Shown here: positions 35,701 through 48,600 of the stretch, piece after piece
Numbering within the stretch: the stretch's first letter is position 1
How the letters are laid out: each line of letters opens with the position of its first letter
From: Xiphophorus maculatus
Lineage: Eukaryota; Chordata; Actinopteri; Cyprinodontiformes; Poeciliidae
Assembly (NCBI RefSeq): GCF_002775205.1
Contig: NC_036456.1
Span: forward strand, 8,397,463-8,461,462
Direction of reading: 5' to 3'
DNA: 64,000 nucleotides
Translations under genes and position numbers: made by a program
The notes under the pieces: generated by a model
The model's input: the letters and a program-made list of their open reading frames with translations, nothing else
What the model was told of the DNA's origin: nothing
The model's database searches: none

Positions 35701-37701
35701 AACTGAAATCACAGGAGAATTTTTAATGTCATAGTTCTAGTTTCTAATAGTCTTAAAGAAAAAACTTACACATTATTTCAATGATGTTCTCATGGCTTGA
35801 ATGACTGTAGAATGAGGGATTTCCTCTCTTTCCATCACACTTATAGATTCCTCCTTGTGTCACAGTGATTTCTCTGTTTTCTTCATTATTTCTGCTGAAT
35901 TCAACAAAAGAAGAATCTGAGGTCCGTCTGAACCATCTGTACTTCCATCCAGCAGAGGGCTCCACTGAGCAGCTCAGTGTCACACTGCCCCCTACTGGTA
36001 TGGTTGTTGAACCTGCTGTCAATGTGGCCGTGGGTTTATCTGATGTTAGAAAATCAAATATTATTTGATTTGTCATAAAATACTGCAATTAAAAGCTTAT
36101 TGTAAAGAGTGATGCTTCTTTCAGATAAAAAATATGTGAAAAAGCTGTAAATGCATTTTATTGTCATCTTTGCTTATTATAGATACTTATTAGAAATTAA
36201 TAAAGAAAAAGAATTTGTTTGAAATTGTTTCATTAAATAACATGAAAGAGTTCATTCTCATTTCTGAAAAGATAATGTGGTTATCTTTACAAATAAGCAA
36301 ATCTATATATTCACATTAAGGTAAATAATATTTCCTTTGTTTTATTGCTCTTTTTTAAACTTGTGGCTCACTTAAATTTTAAAAAGTTAAACCCAGTAAT
36401 TATGTTTGTTTCATATTTCAGACACTAATTTATCAACAAAAAAATCTACTTGAAATAATGAAATAAAATACATTTAGCAAATACATGTTTTTTAGGGCTG
36501 ATATAAAACTTTGTAATTCTTTAAAATATTCAGGTCTTACCTGAGACAGTAATAGTGACACTTTTACTGCACTTTGAGTCAGATGAACCCGTCCAGTTAC
36601 CACAGCAATGAAATTCACCACTATAACCAGTAAACAGAGGACCAACTCTGAAACGTTTATCTGACTGATAGAGATAAATTTCTTGACCATTCCTCATTAA
36701 CTTGTAGATCCAGTCAGTGTCTCTTCCTTCATTCATGTCACAGATAAATGTAACAAACTCTCCATCATAAAAATTCAACCAGTTGGGTTCAACAGTCAGC
36801 ACAGGATCTATAAAGAACCAACATTCAGCAAGTTTGTCTTTTGATTTATAACAAAAACACATCAAGATAAAATTTACTGAAAAATACAGAATAATATCTG
36901 ATATAAAATATAAACTGAATTCTGTTCCTGAGAGGACAAATGATTAAAATACAGATTAAAAGTTGAATTTACCGAGAGTTTGTCCACAGCAGAGCAGTGT
37001 GTTCAGCACTGAAATAAAGGTTGAAAGTTCATCAGCATAAATAATAAATTAATTAAATCAAAAATATTTGCCAAACTCTCAGCTTTGACTCTGTTTACCT
37101 GTTAAATAAATGCAACTATTATAAATATATTGAGTTTTTATTTGTTCTGATAAGAATAAGATCAAATGTTTTAGTTTATTGTTGTTTTTCTGATGAGTTA
37201 AAACTTCATTTTATAAACTTCACATCCTGACTGAAGACAGAACATCTGCAGACGTTCTGCACGGCTACGGAAACTTCACACTCATCTCTACTGGTAAAAA
37301 ACTGATAAAAGTTTTTAATGAATAATTTAAGTTTCTTGTATCAGATCATGTTTCATTTTTCATCTTTGTTCTATAATATTTTCATTTCTCCCACATTAGT
37401 TGTATGGGATATAAAGTTCTGTGCTAAAGTCAGATTTTACAATAAACAGCTTTTCAAAATGTTTGCACAGAAATGTTTGTGTTAGTAATTTGTCACTGAA
37501 ATAACCTGTTTGAAGTTGCAGCAAACACATCAAGAACAAATGGTTATACTAAGTAAAGCTACACAAATACAATGGAAGATAAAGTAGATATTACAGCAGA
37601 CAAGATGTCAAAGACGATGTTCTTCTAATCTGCATCATTCATACAGATAAAGTGATCTACTTACAGAGTGAGACCAAAACCCTGGGTGAGGTGTTCCCCA
37701 T
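29757..37701 (-). CDS. R3: seven-Ig-domain inhibitory receptor, FcRL/LITR-like
   Basis: About 770 residues in fourteen exons that close in frame: 37701-37665, 37008-36973 (signal peptide), 36807-36541 (D1), then three B-A pairs: 36039-35770 and 35675-35400; 35015-34746 and 34651-34376; 33347-33075 and 32980-32717. These are followed by 30938-30822 (TM), 30673-30658, 30568-30480, 30046-29996 and 29827-29757. It equals R1 plus one extra B-A pair. Its D1 departs clearly from R1/R2 (DWIYKLMRNGQEIYLYQ, FHCCGNWTGSSDSKCSK). The third B exon uses a shifted acceptor and is one codon longer (273 nt). The tail repeats the three R1 motifs SDYSFL, SVYETI and SVYVNV. One conservative change near the end gives DNYSS for DNFSS, adding a tyrosine. 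A solo LTR sits in the intron between the second A and third B exons. Role inferred as for R1. Confidence 0.87.
31779..32132 (-). mobile_element. fossil solo LTR in R3 intron
   Basis: Same insertion as in R1 and in the orphan intron, flanked by gtggc on both sides (31774-31778, 32133-32137), between the TM exon and the last Ig exon. Confidence 0.75.
33652..34291 (-). mobile_element. fossil solo LTR, R3-specific
   Basis: A 640-bp insertion that splits the (TG)n tract of an R3 intron. The equivalent introns at 13600-13640, 23395-23425 and 35300-35325 lack it. Its ends are tgtcactttgacc and tctccatcaca. Read on the minus strand it has a TATAAA box followed about 70 bases later by an AATAAA signal, as expected of an LTR. 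Flanking target duplication cannot be resolved in the TG repeat. No internal genes, so a solo LTR. It is younger than the B-A cassette duplications. Confidence 0.7.
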
Positions 37702-40010
37702 CCTGACCTCAACCTGGAACCATGTGTTGCTCTGCTTTGGTCCAATAATCTTCCTTTCATAACATGCTGCCTCTGCAACGTCTCTAGAGAAATGGAGCCG
37801 TCTGAAACAGGATCAACGTTTTATCTGAGAATGACGGGACAACGTTTATTTTGAACACTGACATCACTGCACTGAGTTTCTGCTGTGATGTTTCCGCTCC
37901 AATGATGACAAGTTGTGGTAAAAGAAGCACAGGACTTTTTTTTCTTTTTTTTTTACAAAAGAGTTAATAAAAAATAAAATCAATAGATAAGCTTCTTCTG
38001 CTTTTTTAAAACCATAAAATAAAATTCACTTTGATTAAACTGTAAACAACATTATTGTAACACATGAATAGTTTAAATGTTTAATCCACTACTTGGTTTG
38101 TGTTGCGTGCGAACTCTCTGGCAAACAAACCATAAAATCCCCTTTTCATCTAAACACAAGTGATGGTGAGAATGATCTCACCTATCACAGATATATAAGG
38201 TCTTAGGTGTGAATAAACAGACATGAGATCAGACAGTGTGAAATAGTTTGGAGTTTAAATAGATTTAAGAAGAAACTCTAAAAATGTACAGAGAGTGAAA
38301 AAAAGTTTCTGTGTTTCATTTAGCAGCGTCTGTTAGTGAGACAGGAAGAAGGATGGAAAATCTTATTTTCAGCAGAATAATCCTCTAACAATGATATCAG
38401 TCAAACCTACACCATACACTGACCTTTAACCTGATCCTAACTTTAGCCTCATCTACAATATGTCATATATTAATTTCTTAGCTCAGCTTAAAGAAGCCGT
38501 TAGCAGCTCTGCTAACCCAGCATGGGTTTTGGCTGTGAGGTAATGGAAAAGCATTTGGTTTTCTGGTGTTACTTAATTTTCAGTTTTCTGTACTAAATAT
38601 TTCACTTTAGTCCAGATCTTCCACCAAGAGACGAGGAAACATTACAGAGTGTCCTGCAGAAACTCTATAAATACAATTGCAAATGTGCTGAGCTTCATCT
38701 TCAGTGACATCCTGCTCAAGACGTGTTGACCAAAGAAGCAGAAGTTCTCTTTAATGGTATGAAGACTCAGCACTGCCCTCTTGTGGCAGGATTTTGAATC
38801 CAGACTGCAGGCCATTGTTTCAGAGTTTAGGTCTGGCACTTCTTTCCTGGTGTTTTAATCTAAATTGTCCATTCAACTGACACTAAAAATTGTCCCATTT
38901 ATTCTAGTTTCAGAAGAAATAATATGTGTTTCAAGACTCTCTGAATTGTTGTTTGTGCTAAGCTAACATGGTTGTTGCAGCTGCAGGCAGCAGCTGTGTT
39001 TTCAGTGAGGATGAGGATGTTGAGCTTGATGATGGATGTGTGAGATGTTCTGCTGCCGTTTCCACCACAGCCAATCAGACTGGATGGATCAGGTTCATGT
39101 GAAGCAGCAGAATCCTGCAGACACACAAGTTTTCTTCCTGGATGGATCACCGGACATTCAGCCATTTTCTGGAACTCTGACAGAAATGACTACTTAATAG
39201 CACCATCTGCTGGCCACTATCTGTAAGCACAAGTCACTGACAGAAGAAGTCTGGTGGGAATTTTTTCCTTACCAAGATTCACAGATTAAATAAATAATGT
39301 TCACTGTTGTTAACAGGACATAAAGTAAAGCAGACTTTTCTTTTCTGTTTTTTATTGTTAATATATTACTTTGCATAACTGAAAATTGCATTTTAATTGA
39401 TTTTGTATCAGGTATTGTATCTCCAACTGCTACTCCACTGTTTTAATTTTATAACTCTCTAAAAATAACTATTGTAAAAAAATGCATTGATGTTTGTTTT
39501 AATTTTCCTCCTGATACTTAAAACATAGAAAGAGCAAAAAACAAAAACTCCTTTCATTAAAGCACTTAGCTTTTTTTCATTTTTTATTAGTTTTCGGTCA
39601 TCTATTATTTCTTAAAGCAGCATGCAGGTTTGACACTCTATAAAAACAGAACAAATCTTGAACAAATAATAATAAATTAACACACTGTGATAATTGGAGC
39701 TGTTTGTCATTGTTGCCGTTTCCTCCACAGCCCAAACACACTGGATGGATCAGGTTCATGTGAAGCAGCAGAATCATGAAGACACACAAGTTTTCTTCCT
39801 GCATCACATTATTGAACTGACGGCCAGTTTCTGGACCGATAACTTGGAAAACTATGACTTAATGTCACCATCTGCTGGCCACTAGCTGTAAACACAAGTC
39901 ACGGACAGAACACAGCGTGTATTTTTGGTAATGAACAATTTAAATAAATAATGTTTATTGTAGAACAGGGTATTTATGTATGTGTTTAATTATAATTACT
40001 TTTGACAATA
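37702..40010. repeat. duplicated upstream flank of R3, with blocks A and B
   Basis: Colinear with the R2 flank without the hAT insertion. Block A is at about 38815-39250 and block B at about 39690-39905. The homology to the other flanks ends near 40015, where LINE sequence begins. That marks the right edge of the tandem array. Confidence 0.85.
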
Positions 40011-40029
40011 TTGAAATTTGCAAAATATC

Positions 40030-40615
40030 CACAACAGCCACCCAGAGCCACATAAAGACAGTTACAAAGTCGGCCTTCTATCACCTGAAGAACATTTCCA
40101 GGATTAAAGGACTAATGTCTCAGCCAGAGAGAAACTCATCCATGCGTTCATCTTCAGTCGCATTGATTATTGCAACAGCGTCTTCACAGGTCTGTCCAAC
40201 AAATCAATCAAACAGCTGCAGCTGATCCAGAATCCTGCTGCTGGCGTTCTGACTAAAACCAGGAAGATAGAGCACATTACACCAGTTTTAAAGTCCCTAC
40301 ACTGGCTCCCTGTAGCTCAAAGAATAGACTTTAAAATACTGTTGTTAGTTTATAAATCACTGAACAGCTTAGCACCAAAATACATTAAAGATCTGCTGTT
40401 GTTGTATCAACCTTCCAGACCTCTCAGGTCTTCCGGTTCTGGTTCTGCTCTGCATCCCCAGAACCAGAACCAAACGAGGAGAAACAGCTTTCAGCATCTA
40501 TGCACCACAAATTTGGAACCAACTTCCAGAAAACTGGAAAACAGCTGAAACACTGACTTCCTTTAAATCTCAACTAAAAACCCACCTGTTTAGAATTGTA
40601 TTTGAAATGTAATCA
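40030..40615 (+). mobile_element. 5'-truncated non-LTR retrotransposon (LINE) 3' end
   Basis: The + strand reads, in shifting frames, the C-terminal part of a LINE reverse transcriptase. Visible phrases are KSAFYHLKNISRI, FIFSRIDYCNSVFTGL-like wording, SLHWLPVAQRIDFKILLLVY and KSLNSLAPKYIKDLL. The match to the common fish L2/Rex/CR1-type consensus is from memory. At least one frame change separates the readable pieces, so it is dead. Its 5' end abuts the end of the R3 flank. Confidence 0.8.
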
Positions 40616-40639
40616 ATTACAAATTTATTGATGAGACTT

Positions 40640-40918
40640 GGCTACTGAAACTCAGATTAGTTCCTGTTTTTCCAGCAACAAAATGCGCGTCTCCCTCCAT
40701 TGTTTACATTTCTGTCGCTGCTGCTGCTGTCGCACAGAAACGTCGGTCACGCCCCAAGACGTGTAGAGGAAATAAAATAAAATTACAAAAGATAATAATA
40801 TCGCACAGTAATGTAAAGTGATTAAGATAAGTAACTGTAGTCTGACTACTGTATTTGAAATAGCAATGCGTTAGATTACTCGTTACTGAAAAAAGTAACG
40901 AGTAACATCACTGATAAT
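40640..40918. mobile_element. DNA-transposon end fragment (cagtgatg type, reversed)
   Basis: The right end reads gagtaacatcactg, complementary to the cagtgatg start at 7228. It is preceded by paired seryl-like phrases ttactcgttactg / agtaacgagtaac that form a short palindrome at about 40879-40906. The left end is not defined. Confidence 0.5.
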
Positions 40919-40919
40919 A

Positions 40920-42660
40920 CTTACATTATTAATCCAAGTATCAAATGTGAAGCCTTGCAAGTGACTAAATCCTAATCTGACTAGGATCACATGTGATTCT
41001 TTGAACATGTATTTGTTGTATGTTATACAAATTCTATTCATAATTAATTGATTTATCTGAATCGTCCTTATGTGTCAATGTGTACATATATGGTTGCCTG
41101 TCTTATGTGTTGCCATGTTTCCCTGCAATGGACTGTCCAGTCCAAGGCGTCCACCTCTTGCCAAATAGCTGCTATATATGCTTTGCCACATGAGCAATCA
41201 AACAAGGAGTGACCAGACCACATTGGGCCTAATTAAACCCAAGGTAACCTCTTCGCAGATAAGATCAGATTCTTTCATAAAGGCAAACGAGACTGCCATA
41301 TTTTTTCCTCTTTATGAGAAAATCTGCCAGACTGGTAACCAAGACCAACTGAGGCAAAGGATGGAATCAATAGTGATGATTGATTTTGTTAAGCTCTGAA
41401 GTTAATTTATTTCACACTTCAGGTTGCCCCCTAGGGGGCGCGCCCCACATTTTGGGAACCACTGCTCTATAGAGTTCAACACACTCCTTCTGTTTAATCG
41501 TCTTGTGACATTTCTTTCTCATACTGGGATTGTCTTGTTATTCTTTTTCAGAAGGGATGAGGCACGCTACTTCGTTTGACCTGGAACATCAGAGACAGAA
41601 ATGAACAATTTTGATTCAACGAGTCAAACCAATAATCCATTGTCCTCTGTATCTCATATATTGCAACACTAATGGGACAGTGCACTTTGTTTTACGTGCA
41701 GCGTGGGGCCAACCAGATTAGCCGTCGTGTGACATAGCCTTTGTTCAAGGAAACAACATCAGACTAATTGGTATTACCGCCATTCTTACGTTTACCAACT
41801 GCCCCCCGTGCTCACGCAAACTTTCCTTAGACAGATTTTATGTGCTAATTAACTTCTCAATAGTCGTTAGCACTAGCGGAACAAGTCAGAGTCAGAGGAA
41901 CAAGTCCTATTCTGCCTCCTATCCAGGCCCCCTCTAGGCCCGGGCCTGGGGCCCGCCGCCCCCCAGGCCTCCCTGAAGCTCTGCCTTTTGTCGTTAGGGT
42001 TGTTGCCATGCAGCAAGAAGTTCCTAAGTTTAAATGGCGGTCTGGGGTATTTCTGCATCGGTTTTTCATTTATTCCTTATGATTTCCCTCCCAACTTCTT
42101 CCAACAATGCAAAAATGATTTGGTCTATTTGGTGAGCAGGCATTTACATTGTTGTGTGTTCTGGGTGTTGGGGTGAGGGGTCTGCATCGTTCACACACCA
42201 CGGTTGTTCTGCTCAGTTTGTGGTGGCGTAGTGGTGGATGGAAGAAGCTACTGTTTCACAAAGCGTCTCGGAAGAAAATTCACTCATCAAACTAAAAAGA
42301 TACAAAAAAAATGTAGAATGGACGAATAGTCTTTTAGAAACACAGCAAATGTTTTTGTACACAAAAATCAGCGCAGCACTTTCCTCCTTTACAAGAGCAA
42401 AAAAAAAAAAAAAACAGCTATATGCACTTGAAAGTAGTGCCTTTTTGGAAGCCGACCCAGAATGTTGTGCACAACACGGGCAGGATATCTGCAGTGGACA
42501 GGAAATGCAAACCACCAACAACTGCTGCAAACAGACTTGGTGTGGTGTGGTGTGAAGTTTGTGTAGAAAGGAAGGAAACACAGAGAGGGGACACTGAGAA
42601 GTAACAGTATGATTTTATGTAATACGTGTACATATTAGGCTCAACTTCTAGAAGCCGTTC
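40920..42660. other. repeat-rich spacer before R4
   Basis: It holds a degenerate copy of the 'ggactg..cc' dispersed repeat (about 41125-41175), and at 41410-41460 a hAT-like end (gggaaccactgc beside a ccccctagggggcgcgcccc palindrome). A GC-rich palindromic patch lies at 41925-41970 (aggcccgggcct). No gene is recognised. The R4 5' UTR or promoter should lie at the right end. Confidence 0.5.
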
Positions 42661-42671
42661 TGGATGCGAGG

Positions 42672-45600
42672 ATGAAGCACACTCTGCTCTGCATGCTGGG
42701 ATTTTTCTGTAAGTACATCACTGACCTTCTAATCAGAGTTTAATGAAAATGTTTCTTCACGATGCCAAGTTACTGGGTATCTCTATTAAGATCTGACAGC
42801 AATCAAAACAGAACACCCAAATCTCTCCCCTCTTGTTGTAGTCACCATTATTGCAGCTGTTGCAACAATGCTCTCTTTAGAATTTCTTTAAAATTGACCA
42901 TCTTTACACGTTGTCAAATTGCTGAACAATAAGTTTAGCAACGCTTCCGGAACAACGTGTGCTCCTGTTTGAGTCGATTCGCTGACTCTCAAGACTCTCG
43001 GAGTGTCAATTTTTATGTTCAGATGACTACAGAAGACTGTAAAAGTTTTTCCCCCCGACTATCTAAGTTGTCATAGACATATTTTTATGCAAGAAAATCA
43101 ACTGTTGTTTGAAAGTTAAGCTAAATAATGACCCCTCTACTCACCCAATAATTGCTGGCAATAGAAACAAGCAACCATACAAAGACAAGCAGTTACAGAA
43201 AGCGGATTGATGGCCGACTACTTTCTAGATTTTTGTGTTTTATCTCATATCTCATCTGTTTTTACAGACCCATTCAGAAAGTTAGCATATTACTGAAAAG
43301 CCTAGCTATTTCTGGAACTTTATCACAACGTGAAACATGTTATATAGATTAGTTGCGCCGTTGGAGGTTTGAAAGCCTGAGGTTCTGTTTATCAAACACT
43401 AGTTCTGATGCTGCCCTGTTGATTCGGATCAACAGGGCAAAGTCTCAGTTAGATCTGATATTACAAACATTTTAAGAGATTTGTTCAGAATGCTCTCAGC
43501 GTCAGTGATAGAAGCTGTTCTTATGGTTTTCTTACCTGCAGGTATCAAAGCAACTCTGACGGCAGACAGAATATCGACAGTAGCAGAGGGTAAGTAACAT
43601 GTTGACGTCTCGCTTTTGATCCGATGAGAAATGATTCACATTGATGCAAATGACCTCTGACCTATGTGATGTTGACTGTTATTGCTTGCTTCTTTTTTGT
43701 TGCTTTATTGACATATTTCTTGACACGTTCAATATAGATGTGATGACGATGCCACACCTAAATTTACCAACAAATGATATTTCAATTATGTTCTGTTCTA
43801 ATTTTATGACATGCAATATATTTGTTGGGGTGATGGTGGACGCTGGTGGTGGTCAGAAGTGCTCCTGGCGCCGGTGCATAGGCAGTCAGACTGCCCTGGG
43901 GCAGCTGCGGCTACAATGTGGCCGCTTACCCCCATTGGCTCGTTTGCGAATTGGTGAATGACTGGATGTGGCGTGAAGGTGTTTGGGGTTCTCTGGATAA
44001 GATACAATGCTATAAAAGCACATTCCTTCATAAAAAAAAAGATGCTTAGATTGACATCGTTATTATGGACGTTGCACTGTCTTGTTTCCAGTTTCGTGTT
44101 CAGACTCCTAATCGTGTTTCTTGCTGTAGTTTCTAACAGGGTGTCAGTGATTCTCCATCCCAGCTGGCCTCGGATCTACAGAGGAGAGACGGTCATTTTG
44201 AGATGTCAGATCCAGGAAGCTGGAGGAGCTCAGTGGACGTACGAATGGAAAACAACCAATAGAAAGTCTCTAATACCGTGTGAATACATGAACATCTCGG
44301 CCACTGAGGCTCACAGTGGAGAATACAGCTGCAGAGGAAAAGGAGAAGGCCTGACACCATGGAGTAATGCTATGAAGCTAACTGTATGTAAGTTGACTGC
44401 TTGTCATTTAAATGAAAGTGATCATTTATGTGATTGTTTTTTGTGTGTCACTTGAACTAAACAGCTCTTAAAACAATTATAAAACCAAATTTTCAACTCT
44501 CCCCTGCGGCTCCCTCACTCAGCTCCTTCAGACTAGTCAGCAGCAATTAGCACACCTGATGAAACTACACACCTGCTGAGCTCATTATAAGAGCTACGTC
44601 TCAGTGCAACACTCCTACAAATATTGTTAAATACTTTATGGAGAAGCGCTGTGGTGATGATGTGCAGGAGCTTCTTACACAGATGGAGGATCAATTCCGA
44701 GGCGCTAAATTGCTAAGTCAAACTTGTTTTGGGTCATGTTTATTATATACGGTGTTTATAGAACGACTGAAGGTAACATATTCCATTGATTGTGCTATAA
44801 AATGGGACTGAGTGCCTGGAAAATACATAATACTGCCCATTTATATAGAATTAAAATGAAAAGATGAAAGGTGATATGAAAAAATCTTTCAAATCTCTCT
44901 CCAGCACCCAAACCTCAGCCTGTCCTCTCTGTGTCTCCATCATGGCCGAATCCTGGAGCCTCAGTGACTCTGAGCTGTGAGGGTTTGGAGCTTCAATCAG
45001 CAGGATGGAGGTTCTTCTGGTATAAAACTGTTCCTGATCCATCCAGCTACTACAGCTATGAGCTGCTTCCTGGCAGCACCAATGGGACTGATCAGAACTC
45101 CTTCATCATTAATGGACCGACTCACACAGCAGGATTTGTGTGCAGAGCAGGAAGAGGAGAACCAAAGTTTTACACTTATTACAGTGAACTAAAGTTTATC
45201 TGGTCTGCAGGTCAGTTTGTTTCTATCTCAATGAAAACTAATTTCACAGGTTTTTAGTCTGATCCAATGTTTCTTTTAGACACTTCTTCAACTTTTATAC
45301 AAATAAAAGATTCTGAAAATTGACTTCTGTTCACTTAAGACACAACATTGGAAAAAAAAAAATCTTTTTGATCATAACCGTCTAATAAATCATTCACATT
45401 ATGGGATAATAAACATGACTTACTCTGGTTTCTTTTAGTAGGATTTAATCTTGTCAGAAACATGAGGTAAATTTCTATAGATTTCTGACAAATTCATACA
45501 GCTGATAAAAAGAAAAGCTAAAGAAGTCAGCAGGCAGGAAATAAATCAGCCATCAAGTTTAGAGCTGAATCAAAACATTGACCATAAGAAACATTCACTG

Positions 45601-48600
45601 ATAAAATCCAACTTGTTTTTATAAAAAATGAAAGAATTATTTCCACTATGGTAGTTTATTTAATTTTAGAAGCACTGAAGTATTTTGGTCAGCTTGCTGA
45701 AATGTTTGCTGTAATCTTTATTACTATAGAAACAAACCATTTGAATGAAACATTTTAAAGATGTTTCTGTTCTCAGATGAAATCCTGTCTTGTTTTCAGA
45801 TCCTCGTCCAGCAGCTTCTCTCTCAGTGAATCCTGACAGAGTTCAACACTTCAGATCTGACTCTGTGTCTCTGAGCTGTGAGGGAAACTCTACTGAGTGG
45901 AGAGTGATGAGGTTTATAGAAACAGATCGACTGTTGTACTTTACCTGCTCTTCCTGGGGGACAATGACTGGATCTACATGCACCATTGACGTTTCCTGGA
46001 ATAATGATGGAGTGTTCTGGTGTGAGTCTCGATCTGGAGAGACTAGCAACGCCGTCAACATCACTGTGCAGGGTGAAGATATTGGCTTATTATTCGTGTG
46101 AATGCTGCAGGCATTCATTAATGCTGCAGGCATTCATTAATGCTGCAGGCATTCATTCACACTATTGAGTCCCACTTTTCTGGTTGCTGCGTAAATTTCG
46201 CTTCACTTCTTCTTCTGCATACTTTGCTCTATTTTCACCATTCAACTTTTATACTATCCAGCTTGCTCTCCTAATGCCGACTATTTCTCTTGGTATTCAT
46301 AACCTTCATACTTTTTGTAATATTCAGCTTTTTATGAATTTTTCACCCCATGGGGGAAACCGCTCCATCCTGTGGCAGAATTGAGAATTACAATATAAAA
46401 TGTGTGTTGTGTTTCACAGTGGATGTTTTAGTTCCTGCCTATCAATGGCAATCAATCATCCAGTTTCAGGCCTGATGGAGGACACAAGGCAGCTGCCATT
46501 TTGAAGTTGGGCAGTTTAACAGCTTTTATGCTGTTAAACTTTTATCCTGGGAATAATTTGACCTTTTGATGTAGTTTTTTAGTGCTGCATGTGGCATGTT
46601 TTTTGTAGTCACCGTGTAAACGATGCCTCCAAACAAATGTTGATATCTTACGAACCATAAAAGGTTTGGATTTCATTCACTCACCGTTTTTATCAGAATG
46701 AATAGGGGATCGTTTCTGTCTTTCAGATTTTAGGTTTTACATGAGTTTTTTATTTTTTATTTTATTTTATGGAATATGTTACTGTAACATTACAGCCTAA
46801 TGATACTAATGATAGCCTATTTGCTGTCATTAGTATTTCAGCTAGTTTTAGATTTTTAGCTAATTTTGGTTTTTACGTGGGTTTTTCACACTGCATGGAC
46901 TTTTTCTTACCTTTCTGCAAGTCTTCAGCAGTTGGCTCCAAAAGCTTTTGCCATTTTCACCAAAAGAAAGCATTCAGCATTCACGCTTGCATGTTCATAG
47001 GAAATGCACACTTTCTAGTTATCTTTTCGTTGATCTCTTTTTGCATTTAAACAAAATAAATATATTTGTGTTATAGCTTTGATCTACTTAAAAGCCAAAG
47101 CTTTAAGTAGGTCGATGCTACCGATTTCTATCTCAGCTGACTGCTGAGATAGCGATCGGTTTTCATAGTCGCTATCTCTGCAGAGCAAAAGACGCCTCTT
47201 GCAAATGTGTTAATCCGTCCTCATTGGTTTGACACATTCTCACCTTTTGCAAAGCAGCTAACACGGACGCCTTTCAAGCAGACCAGACTCCATTGTTTAA
47301 CTATGTTCATCAAATGTCGGCCGTTCTCTGGTCGTATTTTGGTTTACGTTGACGGTATTTTCCGTAATGGTTCAGAGTATTTCGTTTCTGTTAAGACTAT
47401 TTCAGTTTTCGGCCAGTTTGAAAAGAAAATGTCGTGCAATCAAGTCAATTTTAATTTTTATTCTGAGTTTGGGTCCATTTTTTTTTTTGATTTTTTTACA
47501 TGTGTAAAAAAAAGAGGATAATTTACTGCTAACTTTGGACAAAACGTTTGGCTCTTTTCCTCTTTAATTTTTCCCGGATCCTCGGCGAGTGGCGGCGTCG
47601 TGCTAAAGTGAAAGCAACAACAAAGCGTGTTGACGTCACAGATCACAGAGTTTAATCTCATACAAAGCAATCAACAACAAAGCTGCAGAGGAACAGAGAT
47701 ATGCATTTTCTCATAAAAATAAAAACACAAGGGAGACAAACAAACACGAAACAAAGACAAACAAACAGCAAAGACGTCTTTGGAGAGAGAGCCAATGCAA
47801 AAAAGCAAAAAAGTGGCAACTTTCTGAAAATTTAGTGGTGACACCAAATTTTATACCAAGTGGGTGTTTTCCCATTTCATATATGCACTCAAGGCGTTCC
47901 TCTAGTTGACCAACTGGAACTCCCTTAAGCACTCAGAGAACTTCCCCTAATTTATGTCAAGATCAAAAGACCATCTGCCTTCTACCGAAACAAAAGAGCG
48001 GATAGCTGGCCCTGACCCCCTGTGGCTCCCACGGTCATTCTGAGTACAGAACGACCTGAGATAAGACCTCACAGATACCTGAGAAATCTAAAGTCTCTGT
48101 CTCCCAAGGAAAATGCTAATTTTATGGCTTCGCCTCTGGCCTGGCCTCACAGTGGGGGTCCCATTGAGAGATCTCCCTTAATCTGCATTTGGTTCCTGTG
48201 TCTCTGAATGCTTACCCCTCTGGTTTAGTTTTAAATGCTTAACACAAACCTGTTCAAAATAAGAGTGTTCCATATATCTTTTAAGATTAACTGTATTAAG
48301 CACTAAAATAATCATATTTCCTTAACACATGACAATTTATCACAGACTATGCAGAAAGATACATGAGATACATGATATACATGTCTCTGGCATATTACTG
48401 ATGCCAGCCAGAAACAAAATTGATTTATAATTAATCCATATCCAGCAACCTTTTTCAGATTATCCATTTAATGCCCTCTGTAGTGAACATTAGACCTGAC
48501 TATTTAGCCATTTCACATACTTTGGTGAGCTGAGCAATGATGGAGAGCCTTTTCCTGAGATGCAACGAGAACTCAGACTAGACTTGTGAGGAGGGTGTAT

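Noticed and set aside
41857-42069. Arginine/glycine/proline-rich frames on the minus strand
   Set aside because: They come from a GC-rich palindromic repeat patch and have no homologue that I recognise.
42213-42633. Overlapping open frames of 70-122 codons upstream of R4
   Set aside because: Overlapping on both strands, low complexity around a poly-A run, no domain signature and no splice pattern. Could be R4 5' flank.
47624-47645. CRE octamer tgacgtca in the R4 intron as a promoter
   Set aside because: A single octamer within a repeat-like stretch, with no exon or start site downstream in either direction.
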